Shown here piece by piece: positions 34,212 through 43,427 of a stretch of 64,000 bases of DNA (positions within the stretch are counted from its first letter, which is position 1; every line of letters starts with the position of its first letter). Made by a program: the position numbers and the translations under genes. This DNA is from GCA-003244245 sp963823755 (lineage in GTDB: Bacteria; Actinomycetota; Actinomycetes; Mycobacteriales; Pseudonocardiaceae), in NCBI GenBank assembly GCA_963823755.1, contig CAWGMP010000017.1:744001-808000 (forward strand). The letters are read 5' to 3'. Below the pieces are notes generated by a model, which saw nothing but the letters and a program-made list of their open reading frames with translations, ran no database searches and had not been told where the DNA came from.

Positions 34212-35480
34212 ATGTCCGATGCTCTGCGGGTGACCTCATCGCAGGACCATCCAGCCACCCGGGTCGGCGTCCCCCGAGAATCGCGAGACGGTGAGCGCCG
34301 GGTCGCTCTGGTACCCAAGATGGTCGAGAAGCTGACCGGTCGTGGAATGCAGGTCGTCGTCGAGTCCGGCGCCGGGGTGGGCGCACTGATGCCCGATGAG
34401 ATGTTCATCGAGGCCGGCGCGACCATCGGCGATCCGTGGGGCGCCGACGTGGTGGTCAAGGTGGCACCGCCGACCGACGAGGAGATCGGGCGGCTGCGTC
34501 GCGGGTCGGTACTGATCGGGTTCCTGGCTCCTCGATCCGATCCGGAGATCGCCGGCAAGCTCCGCGACGCGGGGGTGACCGGCTTCGCCATGGAATCGAT
34601 TCCCCGAATCTCCCGCGCGCAGTCGATGGACGCGCTGTCCTCGCAGGCCAATGTGGCCGGATACAAAGCGGTGCTGTTGGCGGCGGACCTGTCCACCCGG
34701 TTCTTCCCGATGCTCACCACGGCCGCCGGCACGGTCAAACCGGCGACCGCGCTGATTCTCGGCGTGGGGGTAGCCGGGCTACAGGCGCTGGCGACAGCCA
34801 AACGTCTAGGTGCCCGGACCACCGGCTACGACGTCCGGCCCGAAGTCGCCGACCAGGTGCGCTCGCTGGGCGCGAAATGGCTCGACCTGGGCATCGAGGC
34901 AGCCGGTGAGGGTGGCTACGCCCGCGAGCTGACCGAGGACGAGCGCGCCGAGCAGAAGCAGCGACTGACCGAGGCGACCAGCGGTTTCGACGTCGTGATC
35001 ACCACCGCGCTGGTACCCGGACGCAAGGCCCCCATCCTGGTCACCGCCGAGGCGGTGAAGGGAATGCGACCGGGCAGTGTGATCGTCGACCTGGCCGGGG
35101 AGACCGGGGGCAACTGCGAGCTGACCGAGCCGGGCGAGGTCGTGGTCCGCCACGATGTGACGATCGCCTCGCCGCTGAACCTACCGGCGACGATGCCCGA
35201 GCACGCCAGCGAGTTGTACGCCCGCAACGTGCAGTCACTGCTAGAGCTGATGGTGGATGATCAGGGCCGGCTGACACCGGATTCGGAGGACGAGGTGCTC
35301 GTGCGCTCCTGCATCACCCACAGCCCGACCGCCGGCACCGCCGGCCACAGCCCGACCGCCGGCACCGCCGGCCACAGCCCGACCGCCGGCACCGCTGGCC
35401 ACAGCCCGACCGCCGGCACCGCTGGCCACAGCCCGACCGCCGGCACCGCCGGCAGCGAGCCTGAAGGGGACAACCACTGA
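34212..35480 (+). CDS. pntAa: Proton-translocating NAD(P) transhydrogenase, subunit alpha domain I
   Basis: 422 residues. This soluble domain binds NAD(H): RVGVPRESRDGERRVALVP at the start, GFLAPRSDPEIAGKLRDAGV, SRAQSMDALSSQANVAGYKA, and the nucleotide fold ALILGVGVAGLQALATAKRL ending in YDVRPE. It transfers hydride between NADH and NADP+ with the pntAb and pntB products, driven by the proton gradient. The body ends near residue 367. The last ~50 residues are unusual: five copies of HSPTAGTAG. ATG 34212 begins just before the conserved start but has a weak ribosome-binding site. Its stop overlaps the start of the next gene. Confidence 0.93.
   Translation: MSDALRVTSSQDHPATRVGVPRESRDGERRVALVPKMVEKLTGRGMQVVVESGAGVGALMPDEMFIEAGATIGDPWGADVVVKVAPPTDEEIGRLRRGSVLIGFLAPRSDPEIAGKLRDAGVTGFAMESIPRISRAQSMDALSSQANVAGYKAVLLAADLSTRFFPMLTTAAGTVKPATALILGVGVAGLQALATAKRLGARTTGYDVRPEVADQVRSLGAKWLDLGIEAAGEGGYARELTEDERAEQKQRLTEATSGFDVVITTALVPGRKAPILVTAEAVKGMRPGSVIVDLAGETGGNCELTEPGEVVVRHDVTIASPLNLPATMPEHASELYARNVQSLLELMVDDQGRLTPDSEDEVLVRSCITHSPTAGTAGHSPTAGTAGHSPTAGTAGHSPTAGTAGHSPTAGTAGSEPEGDNH
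35319..35453 (+). repeat. 27-bp tandem repeat, five copies, in the pntAa tail
   Basis: Five adjacent 27-base units, nearly identical, each encoding HSPTAGTAG. Only one third-position C/T change varies between copies. The near-identity indicates recent expansion by slippage. The reading frame is kept because the unit is a multiple of three. Confidence 0.9.
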
Positions 35481-35812
35481 TGCTGCTCGCCAACCTGGCG
35501 ATCCTCGTGCTGGCCGGTTTCGTCGGCTTCGCAGTGATCTCCAAGGTGCCCAACACCCTGCACACACCACTGATGTCGGGCACGAACGCCATCCACGGCA
35601 TCGTGCTGCTCGGCGGGATCGTGGTGCTCGGCCTGGGCCAGGACCTCTCGGTGTTCGACAAGCTGCTACTGGTGGTGGCGATTGCGTTCGGCACCATCAA
35701 CGTGGTCGGCGGTTTCCTGGTCACCGACCGGATGTTGGGCATGTTCAAGGGCAAGCAACCTACCCGGTCTGCGGCCCAGGAGAAGGTACAGAAAGGCGCC
35801 GAGCAGCGATGA
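35480..35812 (+). CDS. pntAb: NAD(P) transhydrogenase, subunit alpha part 2 (membrane)
   Basis: 110 residues with three or four hydrophobic helices: LANLAILVLAGFVGFAVISK, then the conserved VPNTLHTPLMSGTNAIHGIV and AIAFGTINVVGGFLVTDRML. This is the membrane part of the split alpha subunit, forming the proton channel with pntB. In E. coli it is fused to domain I. Coupled by TGATG to pntAa and by ATGA to pntB. Confidence 0.94.
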   Translation: MLLANLAILVLAGFVGFAVISKVPNTLHTPLMSGTNAIHGIVLLGGIVVLGLGQDLSVFDKLLLVVAIAFGTINVVGGFLVTDRMLGMFKGKQPTRSAAQEKVQKGAEQR

Positions 35813-37191
35813 CGACCCTGGTCTCGGTCCTCTACATCGTTGCCTTCGCGCTGTTCATCTACGGCTTGATGGGGCTGACCGGACCGCGCACCGCGGTGCG
35901 CGGCAACCTCATCGCGGCGACCGGGATGGCCATCGCGGTGGTGGCGACCCTGCTCACCCCGGGCATGAGTAACTGGGTGCTCATCGTGCTGGGCGTGGTG
36001 CTCGGCACCGCGCTCGGAGTGCCAGCGGCCAAGCAGGTGAAGATGACCGCGATGCCGCAGATGGTGGCGCTGTTCAACGGCGTCGGCGGCGGCGCGGTCG
36101 CGCTGATCGCCTGGGTGGAGTTCAACAGCACCACGGGGTTCACCGGCGAGCCCGAGTACGTGATGGTCGCCTCGCTGTTCGGCGCGATCGTGGGCTCGGT
36201 GTCGTTCTGGGGTTCCCTGGTGGCTTTCGGCAAGCTGCAGGAACTCATTCCTGGCAGGCCGATCAGCCTGGGTACACCACAACAGCTGGTCAACGCCTTG
36301 ATGTTCCTGGCGGCAGTGGCCTGCGCAGTCGCGATCGGGTCCGGCAGCGACGCCCAGTTTTTGATCATCGGGACGCTGGTGTTCGCCGCAGCGTTGGGAC
36401 TGCTGGTCGTGCTGCCGATCGGCGGCGCCGACATGCCGGTGGTGATCTCGCTGCTCAATGCACTGACCGGTCTGTCGGCCGCGGCGGCCGGACTGGCGCT
36501 CAACAACACCGCGATGATCGTGGCCGGCATGATCGTCGGCGCTTCGGGTTCGATCCTCACCAACCTGATGGCCAAGGCGATGAACCGGTCCATCCCGGCG
36601 ATCGTCGCAGGCGGGTTCGGCGGGGGTGGCGCCGCACCCGGTCGTGAACTCGGCGACAAGACCCACCGGGAGACCAGCGCGGCCGACGCGGCGGTCCAGA
36701 TGGCCTATGCCAACCAGGTCATCGTGGTACCCGGGTACGGGATGGCGGTGGCGCAGGCCCAGCACGCCGTGAAGGACATGGCCAGGCTGCTGGAGAACAA
36801 GGGTGTCGAGGTCAAGTACGCCATTCACCCGGTGGCCGGGCGGATGCCCGGCCATATGAACGTGCTGCTCGCCGAGGCCGACGTGCCCTACGAGCAGCTC
36901 AAGGAGATGGATGAGATCAACGGCGAGTTCAACCGCACCGACGTCGCCCTGGTGATCGGCGCCAACGACGTCACCAACCCGGCCGCTCGCAACGACCCGC
37001 ACTCCCCCATCCACGGCATGCCGATCCTCAACGTCGACGAGAGCAAATCGGTCATCGTGCTCAAGCGCTCGATGAGCCCTGGCTTCGCCGGTATCGACAA
37101 TGAGCTGTACTACTCCCCCGGCACCGCGATGCTCTTCGGCGACGCCAAAACCTCCGTGGAATCAGTGATCGAAGAACTCAAAGCGCTCTGA
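35809..37191 (+). CDS. pntB: NAD(P) transhydrogenase, subunit beta
   Basis: 460 residues. Nine helices in the first 270 residues (channel part, including PQMVALFNGVGGGAVALIAW and SLLNALTGLSAAAAGLAL) lead to the NADP(H)-binding domain III with VPGYGMAVAQAQHAVKDMA, HPVAGRMPGHMNVLLAEADV, VIGANDVTNPAA and the C-terminal GDAKTSVE. It completes a three-gene transhydrogenase operon that balances NADH and NADPH pools. All motifs look intact. Confidence 0.96.
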   Translation: MTTLVSVLYIVAFALFIYGLMGLTGPRTAVRGNLIAATGMAIAVVATLLTPGMSNWVLIVLGVVLGTALGVPAAKQVKMTAMPQMVALFNGVGGGAVALIAWVEFNSTTGFTGEPEYVMVASLFGAIVGSVSFWGSLVAFGKLQELIPGRPISLGTPQQLVNALMFLAAVACAVAIGSGSDAQFLIIGTLVFAAALGLLVVLPIGGADMPVVISLLNALTGLSAAAAGLALNNTAMIVAGMIVGASGSILTNLMAKAMNRSIPAIVAGGFGGGGAAPGRELGDKTHRETSAADAAVQMAYANQVIVVPGYGMAVAQAQHAVKDMARLLENKGVEVKYAIHPVAGRMPGHMNVLLAEADVPYEQLKEMDEINGEFNRTDVALVIGANDVTNPAARNDPHSPIHGMPILNVDESKSVIVLKRSMSPGFAGIDNELYYSPGTAMLFGDAKTSVESVIEELKAL

Positions 37192-37448
37192 CCGCGCACC
37201 AACGTCCCCGGTCCGGAGCCATACCCGGCGCTGCGTTACGCCTCCAGGTGGGTCAGCCGGCACGTCGGCGGACGCGGTCGCCTCACCCGCATGGGTACCC
37301 AGGACGTACCGGCCTCAGCGGCACCGCATAACCTGTCTCCGGATGCAACGCAGCGCAACGTTTCGGGCACGGATTGTCGACAGCACAGGCGCAAGTCCGG
37401 TAGAACAGCGGTCGTGGTGCGGCGATTGTGCCCTGGAGGGAGTCTGCA
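37192..37448. other. Intergenic region after pntB
   Basis: No gene is supported. The 3' part contains the leader of the gene at 37449, whose ribosome-binding site is GGAGGGAG. Confidence 0.3.
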
Positions 37449-37940
37449 ATGGAGAACAGCTTGGGTGCCACCGTGCGCAACCTGAACGTCTTCGACGGTC
37501 TCGCACTGCTCGTCGCGCTCGGCCTGACCGGCGTGGGATTCCTCATCGGCACGCTGGGCGGTGGTGGGTCTGGCGCGACCACCTCGGTTGAGCTCACCGT
37601 CACTCCGGACAATGGCACGCGCAGTCTGGCCCCGGGGGTGACGAAGACCTTCCCTCTCTACATCAACAACCCGAGTGACCAGGGTGTTCGGGTCGCCTCG
37701 ATCAGCGCGGGCACCTCGAATGCAACCCCCGCCGGCTGCCCGGCCGGCACCGTGACCACCGTGCCGATCGACGGCCCAGCGGGTTTCATCAAGCCACAGG
37801 GCGTTCACGCGTACGACGTCTCCGTGACGATGGCGGCCAACGCCGACAACAAGTGCAAAAACCAGGCATTCACGGTGCCGCTGACCGCCACGCTCGTCTC
37901 GGCCGCTGGTGACCGGCACTTCTCCTTGGGGAGTTCGTGA
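37449..37940 (+). CDS. Membrane-anchored extracellular protein, unknown function
   Basis: 163 residues. One helix near the N-terminus (GLALLVALGLTGVGFLIGTL) is followed by a Gly-rich spacer and an exported domain that looks like an immunoglobulin-like beta sandwich: VELTVTPDNGTRSLAPGVTK, FPLYINNPSDQGVRVASI, GVHAYDVSVTMAANADNKCK. Two cysteines (in AGCPAG and NKCKNQ) could form a disulfide. ATG 37449 follows GGAGGGAG. The fold and topology suggest a cell-surface protein; no family name is certain. Confidence 0.7.
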   Translation: MENSLGATVRNLNVFDGLALLVALGLTGVGFLIGTLGGGGSGATTSVELTVTPDNGTRSLAPGVTKTFPLYINNPSDQGVRVASISAGTSNATPAGCPAGTVTTVPIDGPAGFIKPQGVHAYDVSVTMAANADNKCKNQAFTVPLTATLVSAAGDRHFSLGSS

Positions 37941-38194
37941 GTCACTCCGCGGTCATGAGGGGCACGACGTCAAGGTCTCGATCCTCGTGGCCATGGTGGG
38001 CGCCAACGTCACGCGAGGCGATGTGAAGTTGGTGTGACCTCTGCGCAGGCAGTAGAGGATAGGCCAGTACCAGACGAGTTCGATCAGCTGTGATCTTACG
38101 CGGGATCAAGTGTGGTTCGGGTGACATGCTCCCAGGGAGAGCGACCACAACACTGCCCGCGATGAAGGACGGAGATGTAAGCTCTCCGGTGATC

Positions 38195-38398
38195 TCAACC
38201 GGAGGATAGCCTGGCGAGAAACTTCCTGACAGTCGGGCGACTACTCCGCCTCCGGAGCATCGAGAGGGCGAGCTCACTCTTCACGTACTTTTCAGCCTCC
38301 AGCTCGCACCACATTCGCTGTCGCTCGAAGTACGCGTCAGGATCGCTGACGATGTCGGTGGCGGCCCGCTCGATCGCGGGGTCCACACTCGGGAGCAT
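38195..38398 (-). CDS. Small hypothetical protein
   Basis: 67 residues from ATG 38398: VDPAIERAATDIVSDPDAYF then ERQRMWCELEAEKYVKSELA and an Arg-rich end. The helix-rich, charged pattern (DPAIERAA-DIV-DP-AYFE) resembles small actinobacterial proteins of unknown function. The frame can be read upstream to 38605, but that part is not protein-like. No ribosome-binding site is obvious. Confidence 0.5.
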   Translation of the reverse strand: MLPSVDPAIERAATDIVSDPDAYFERQRMWCELEAEKYVKSELALSMLRRRSSRPTVRKFLARLSSG

Positions 38399-38636
38399 GT
38401 GACCGGAGAACATACCTGTTGCCACCAGCGGCCTCCGTCCGACCCCTACCGTAACGATACGTGCCGTCATGCTACATGGCCAAAGGCCAGCTAGCCAACG
38501 GAAGCAACACGACCTGCCAGCCAGCAAGCCCTTGTGTGGCACCTCGTACCCGACTGCCGTAAACAGATCGTCACGCATTGTGACACCCGAGGGGGTACTG
38601 CTCACATAGCGCTACCATTACCACTCGATCGGTAGC

Positions 38637-39518
38637 ATGTACCACATGAGAAAGGGCGACTGGTCGCGCTGGTTTCGGTGGTGGGGTGGCACCGTGTTCG
38701 CCGCGATATGCGCTGGCGCGGCGTTCATCGCCCAGGTTCAGGCCAGCGAGCAGCTCCCGGCGTGGGCCAGCTGGGCAATCAAGCTCGGTGGCGCCGGTGC
38801 AACCGTGGTGGCACTTCTCCTGCCAGCTCGTCAAACGTGGGCCGAAGTACGAGCGAAGGAGGACGCCGAACAGCTGGCCAAAGCAGCGGTTACTAACTAT
38901 CGATTAGCTCTCGAATCAATTTTGCTGCCACTTACTGATATATTTGACCGCATTGTCACCGCGCCCGACCGGTCTGGCCGAATGGAAGCGAAGGGGGCGA
39001 TAAAACATGCAGTGGTGAATTCCGCTGTTCAGTTTGCGGATGTACCGCGAGTACGTTCATGTTACTTTGACTATGAACGGAGAAACAGGCAGGCAAGATT
39101 GGTCTGTAGGACATTTGCCGGCCGAGGCGCAAGACCGCGAACGGAGTTTTCCAACACCGAACCCAACCACGCGGAAATCTTCCAACTACTGGAAAGTCGC
39201 CAGTCGAAATTAATAGAAAATGTCGACATGGAGAGCCATCCGAAATTCCCATTGGATGAAAATTGTAAGACCTATATATCCGTTCCCGTCGCTACTAGAG
39301 CGGAGATTTTCGGCCTCCTGACCCTGGACGCCCTTCATCCAGGCGAGCTGAACCCACAAGATGAAAAAGAGATGCTTTTGCTCGCACAACTCCTGGGGAT
39401 AGCCCTAGCCAGCGACGGCGGCAGCCGCGGCAGCACAAACAACATAATACTGAGCGGAGGGCAGGGCTTCGCCAGACTGGTTCACTCAGTAATAAGACGC
39501 GGTAACGGTACCACGTAA
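38637..39518 (+). CDS. Membrane-anchored GAF-domain protein
   Basis: 293 residues. Two N-terminal helices (WWGGTVFAAICAGAAFIAQV; WAIKLGGAGATVVALLLPA) are followed by a short coiled coil and a GAF-like domain from about residue 100 to 270. That domain contains FADVPRVRSCYFDYERR, TYISVPVATRAEIFGLLTLD and LLLAQLLGIALA. GAF domains bind small ligands or nucleotides. There is no kinase or cyclase output, so this may be a sensor that acts through a partner. Codon use is AT-richer in the GAF part than in neighbouring genes. ATG 38646 is an alternative start. Confidence 0.7.
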   Translation: MYHMRKGDWSRWFRWWGGTVFAAICAGAAFIAQVQASEQLPAWASWAIKLGGAGATVVALLLPARQTWAEVRAKEDAEQLAKAAVTNYRLALESILLPLTDIFDRIVTAPDRSGRMEAKGAIKHAVVNSAVQFADVPRVRSCYFDYERRNRQARLVCRTFAGRGARPRTEFSNTEPNHAEIFQLLESRQSKLIENVDMESHPKFPLDENCKTYISVPVATRAEIFGLLTLDALHPGELNPQDEKEMLLLAQLLGIALASDGGSRGSTNNIILSGGQGFARLVHSVIRRGNGTT

Positions 39519-40019
39519 CCGTGAACGATTTCCCCCGCTTTATTGTGCGGTCAGAGCGCGGCGGGTGCCCAGTTGCCGCCCTTCTCGGCCAGCGAGAAGT
39601 CACGCATCATCGGGCTGCCGGTGACCTCGATGGCCACAGCATGGCGGACTCCTGCACCCTGCCGTCCCGCAGGCACCCGTGGATCATGCCATCGCCAGTG
39701 AACCAGTGATGAGGTCTCCGGGTGTCGACCTCGGCGATCGTGTGTTTTCCGACAGATTGTCCGTTAAGTTCATTTTTGTTTGAGGATCGGCAGGCATCAA
39801 ACCCTTGACCCCCCGCGGAAAGCCAACCTATCCTGACAGGTGGTCGGGCTGGTACTGCCGAGGGGATTGAGGTACGCGGCACACTGTGTGCAACTCTCCG
39901 CGTAGACATGCAATGCGAGTTTCCGATTTCCCTATGCTTATAAGTCGAGCCGTCGGTGCGGACTCTCGCTCATGTACATCTGGTTGATTCCTGGCGGGTC
40001 AGACCGGAGGGGGCTGTAG
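39519..40019. other. Intergenic region, no supported gene
   Basis: Short frames exist, but none has similarity I recognise. An AT-rich patch near 39920-39950 may include the promoter of the downstream repeat protein. Confidence 0.3.
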
Positions 40020-41222
40020 ATGAACATCCGATGGGCACGTTCGAATGAAATCCTGCTTGTCATTCTGGTGGTCGTCATGCTGGTTGTCGGCGGACTGACC
40101 GCTCTGGTGGTAAACCAGCATCAGCACCAGCTCGCCGACAATGCACAGTTCTCCCCCGAGACCGCTCCCGGGGCACTTACCCCGCTGAAGGTGAGCACAC
40201 CTGATCCCGCCAACCCAGTAACAAACCCCAGCGTAGTGACCAACCCCAGCGTGGTGACCGACCCCGCGGCAAGCCCTGGCAACGAAGAAGCCGCTCCCGC
40301 CGCTGTCGCCCCGCCGCAGGTGAGCACACCCGGTCCCGCCAACGCTTCCGCCAACCCAGCACACGAAGTAGTCCAAGCACCTCGAGCGGTTGCGGCGCCA
40401 AAGGTAGTTCCGGCGCCAAAGGTGGCTCCGACACCTCGAATTGTCCCACCCCAGCCGATTTCGGCACCACGAATAATCCCGGCACCGCAGAAGCCGGTGC
40501 GGCCGCAGACCCATCCTCACAGGCAAGCACAACCGGTCACGCGACCATATCGACCAGCCCAGACGCACGCCGTAACCCCAGCACCCGAGACTGCTCCGTC
40601 AGCTCACATACCTGCAGAAGCAAGCACCCCGGATCCGGACCACAACTCAGCCACTCCTGACACCTCAGCTGAAGCCAACACCCCAGCCACTCCCGACACG
40701 CACACCAACCCCGGCACAACCGGTAACCCCGACACAACCGGTAACCCCGACACAACCGGTAACCCCGACACAACCGGTAACCCCGACACAACCGGTAACC
40801 CCGACACAACCGGTAATCCCGATACGTCCGGTAATCCCGATACGTCACAAACTGCTCCCGACGCAGGCTCACCGTCAAAGCCAGACGCGCCGGATCCTGC
40901 CGCCAGCACATCGAGTAGTTCTGACACACCCAGCAAGCAGCCGAACGTCTCAGGATCTGAGCCCGCGACTCATACACCCAGAGAAGTGACGACATCACCT
41001 CCTGCCTGGACACCGACCAAACCCAACACAGTGGAATCCGACGCATCGATCAAACCGAACACCCCAGCCAACCTTGACAGCCCGGCCCAATCCGACACAC
41101 CGGCCAAGCCCCAAACAACCGTGAAGCCTGACCCGAGCGAAACGACCCCGACCCACGCGGATCATGATCACCCCGGTGTGGGGGACGAGCCGTCGGACGA
41201 TCGGGCCACCCATGGGTCATGA
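40020..41222 (+). CDS. Pro/Thr-rich surface protein with N-terminal membrane anchor
   Basis: 400 residues. A single helix at residues 11-33 (ILLVILVVVMLVVGGLTALV) is followed by a long extracellular stretch of low complexity rich in Pro, Thr, Ala, Asn and Asp. It contains repeated VTNPSVV segments, a PRIVPPQPISAPRIIPAP stretch and seven units of TTGNPD/TSGNPD. No folded domain, LPXTG motif or enzyme motif is present. The composition suits an extended, possibly glycosylated cell-wall-spanning stalk. ATG at 40020 lies just before the basic N-terminus (MNIRWARSNE). Confidence 0.7.
   Translation: MNIRWARSNEILLVILVVVMLVVGGLTALVVNQHQHQLADNAQFSPETAPGALTPLKVSTPDPANPVTNPSVVTNPSVVTDPAASPGNEEAAPAAVAPPQVSTPGPANASANPAHEVVQAPRAVAAPKVVPAPKVAPTPRIVPPQPISAPRIIPAPQKPVRPQTHPHRQAQPVTRPYRPAQTHAVTPAPETAPSAHIPAEASTPDPDHNSATPDTSAEANTPATPDTHTNPGTTGNPDTTGNPDTTGNPDTTGNPDTTGNPDTTGNPDTSGNPDTSQTAPDAGSPSKPDAPDPAASTSSSSDTPSKQPNVSGSEPATHTPREVTTSPPAWTPTKPNTVESDASIKPNTPANLDSPAQSDTPAKPQTTVKPDPSETTPTHADHDHPGVGDEPSDDRATHGS
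40716..40841 (+). repeat. 18-bp tandem repeat, seven copies
   Basis: Seven consecutive 18-base units encode six TTGNPD and one TSGNPD. The first six are almost identical at the DNA level (ACAACCGGTAACCCCGAC), which indicates recent expansion and likely length variation between strains. Confidence 0.85.
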
Positions 41223-41346
41223 GATGACGACCCGCGCGAGCCGGGCCGTGACCGGCGATCGACCGGCGATCCTCGTGATCACCTGAACTCCTCCATGCCG
41301 CATCGGAGTCTCGGTGACCAGCCGGCATGGCTGCCCCAGGATGGGA

Positions 41347-41739
41347 TTAACTGTCTGCCTCTTGGATGTAGGCGGCGTACTCGGCTGGAGTGAGCAGCCC
41401 CGTTGCTCGGGTGGCGTTCGCCATCCGGATCTCAATCAACCAGCCGCCTCCGTACGGTTCATCGTTGATGTTCTCCGGCGACTCGGAGAGTCCTTCGTTG
41501 ACCTTGGTGACCTGACCGGTGACCGGGGCGAATACCTCGCTCACCGCCTTGACCGACTCGATCGACCCGAACGCCTCGCCTGCCTCGAAGCGGTCACCGA
41601 CGCTCGGCAACTCGACGAAGACGACGTCCCCGAGCTGCCTTTGGGCGTGGTCGGTGAGGCCGACCACGACGACGGCCTCGCTCTGGCGCGCCCATTCGTG
41701 GTCCTTGGTGTACTGGAGATCCTCAGGAACTAAGGCCAT
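41347..41739 (-). CDS. gcvH: Glycine cleavage system H protein
   Basis: 130 residues, the lipoyl carrier of the glycine cleavage system. It starts VPEDLQYTKDHEWAR and has VGLTDHAQRQLGDVVFVELP. The lipoylation site is Lys64 in GSIESVKAVSEVFAP, and it continues LSESPENINDEPYGGGWL. It shuttles the aminomethyl group between the P, T and L proteins. Those genes are not in this window, so gcvH is unlinked, as in many actinomycetes. ATG 41739 matches the family start; the frame is open further upstream without similarity. Confidence 0.95.
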   Translation of the reverse strand: MALVPEDLQYTKDHEWARQSEAVVVVGLTDHAQRQLGDVVFVELPSVGDRFEAGEAFGSIESVKAVSEVFAPVTGQVTKVNEGLSESPENINDEPYGGGWLIEIRMANATRATGLLTPAEYAAYIQEADS

Positions 41740-42123
41740 GAGTGCACACCTTATCTGCCCGCGCCTGCCACGCCACGTGACCGTGCACTGCGTTTCTATC
41801 GCCGTGACCCGGTGTCCACGCACCGAGCACGACCGGAACCCGGGCGTCCCGGCCAAGAGCCACGCAGGCCCGCCCCGACGTCGCTGACTTGGCACGTCAT
41901 CGTGTGTGACCGTCCAGACCACCGGCGAGGTAGTTGCGTTGACCGACAAGCGGGAGCTCTAACCACGGAGCGACCAATCGGGTGCTACGCACGACATTTG
42001 CGCCTCTCCGTTACTTTGCGAACCCATGCGCGTACGCTGTGGTCCGGATGTGCACACATCCTGGACAGGTTCGATTACTATCTGTCACACTGGAGGATGT
42101 CTAGGTCTGAGAGGTGGCTGGTG

Positions 42124-42405
42124 ATGAGCAAGAAGATCGATAGGGCTACCGTTCTGAAAAACTTGCAGACGATCGAGGAGGACGATTACGATGGATTTGT
42201 GCTCTTAGTAAAAGCAGCCCGTAATAGAAATGTCGTATTCGATCCAGACTTGCCGGTCTGGCGTGTAGCCCAGAGTATGGGAATAATCGTGGACTGTAAC
42301 CGCGGCGGCGTTCCGGATTTCGATGAAGAAATGCGGGATTTCGTGAGGGACGAGAACAACGTGGACGGCTCGGATAAGTTTCCCTTCGTGAAAGGCAGAC
42401 ACTAA
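42124..42405 (+). CDS. Small acidic hypothetical protein
   Basis: 93 residues starting MSKKIDRATVLKNLQTIEED, then FVLLVKAARNRNVVFDPDLP and VPDFDEEMRDFVRDENNVDG. Soluble, no membrane segment. GAGAGGTGG lies upstream of ATG 42124. AT-rich codons set it apart from most neighbours. Family unknown. Confidence 0.55.
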   Translation: MSKKIDRATVLKNLQTIEEDDYDGFVLLVKAARNRNVVFDPDLPVWRVAQSMGIIVDCNRGGVPDFDEEMRDFVRDENNVDGSDKFPFVKGRH

Positions 42406-42578
42406 GCAGCGTTTTTGACCTCCGGCTCGACGGAATGAAAATCCCCGGCGCACCGGAGCATCTCACCGCCTTGAGCGGGCCTGAAACGGCTGCGGCATCA
42501 TCAGTACCGGGTGCCCACCAGAATGCTCCGGCCCCACCAGGTTCGGGCCGGGGCATTCGTCCGAGTTCGGCAGGCTGG

Positions 42579-42803
42579 TTACAGTGCTTGCCCGTCCTTG
42601 ACCGCTGTGACGAACGCGGCGAACTGCCACGTGGGTACGGCGAGAGTCCTCCGCTGCCCGCTGTCTGCGTGCTCCTTGGTGTCCTGCACGCCGGTCCATC
42701 CCACGGCGTGGCCGATAGCGACGCGCTCCTGTGCTCTGCTGGATCGGCTGGACTTGCGGTAGTGCGCGGTCCGCAATACCTCGAAGCGTCGTTGATCTGT
42801 CAT
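42579..42803 (-). CDS. DUF397-domain protein
   Basis: 74 residues with the DUF397 pattern: YRKSSRSS, then VQDTKEH, then VPTWQFAAFVTAVKDGQ. In actinomycetes these small proteins are usually encoded next to an XRE regulator and influence development or antibiotic production. No intact XRE gene is adjacent here. The expected Asn/Cys segment after KSSRS is replaced by AQERVAIGH, so it is a divergent member. ATG 42803 follows GGAGA. Confidence 0.8.
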   Translation of the reverse strand: MTDQRRFEVLRTAHYRKSSRSSRAQERVAIGHAVGWTGVQDTKEHADSGQRRTLAVPTWQFAAFVTAVKDGQAL

Positions 42804-43427
42804 GTGTCTCCTGTTCGGCCGTGACCGAGGAATTTTTCGTCTGGCTTGTGCCGTCCTGGTCACTGACCATGATCGTCCTGTCCGCCGCCCACGAGAGCGG
42901 GAGCGCAGTCCTAGCAACCTAGGACACCTGCACTCCGGTGGCGTGCGCCGGATCATGGTCACCGACACCGGATCGGTGCACCACGTCAGTCTCACCACCG
43001 CCACGCAGCACGCGCAGGTGGTGGCCAGGCCCCGGCGAGTATCTGATCCTCAGTTCCCCATCAAGTTCCCGGCTGGCCGCCGGTCGAGCACCTCGCGCCT
43101 CCGTCCGCTCCTGCCAAGCCCACAACGTCAGCGACGACAGCATGGCCACTGGCCAGCACAGCTCGCCGCTCCCGGCATCGCCGACTCGGGTGGCCGTGGC
43201 AGATCCTGCACGATGGAATTTGTGGCGAGTGAACCTTTGTGCGGCCAGCGCTGAGACGGCCACGCCCATTGATCCGGTGACGTTCTTGCCGACGCAGGTT
43301 GAGCGATCAGCGCGGAGAACTCCACCGTGCCCTCCTGCTGCGAACCGGTTAGTCTGCTCGGCAACGCCCAACGTTGAGGTGGAACGGATTCGGTGGTCCG
43401 GGCCGGAGCAGAATGGAAGGATCAGCG
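42804..43427. other. Intergenic region where an XRE partner might be expected
   Basis: A long minus frame (42919-43461) is open, but its translation is not protein-like, and I find no helix-turn-helix. If a DUF397-linked regulator existed here, it has decayed beyond recognition. The promoter of the gene at 43428 must lie at the right end. Confidence 0.3.

Noticed and set aside
33947..34822. Minus-strand frame running from the region upstream into pntAa
   Set aside because: It is antisense to the conserved transhydrogenase. The short part outside pntAa (EVEVDDAYIGNKH) has no recognisable family.
35261..37014. Long minus-strand frames opposite the pnt operon
   Set aside because: High-GC shadow of well-conserved genes; composition His/Gly/Asp-rich and without domains.
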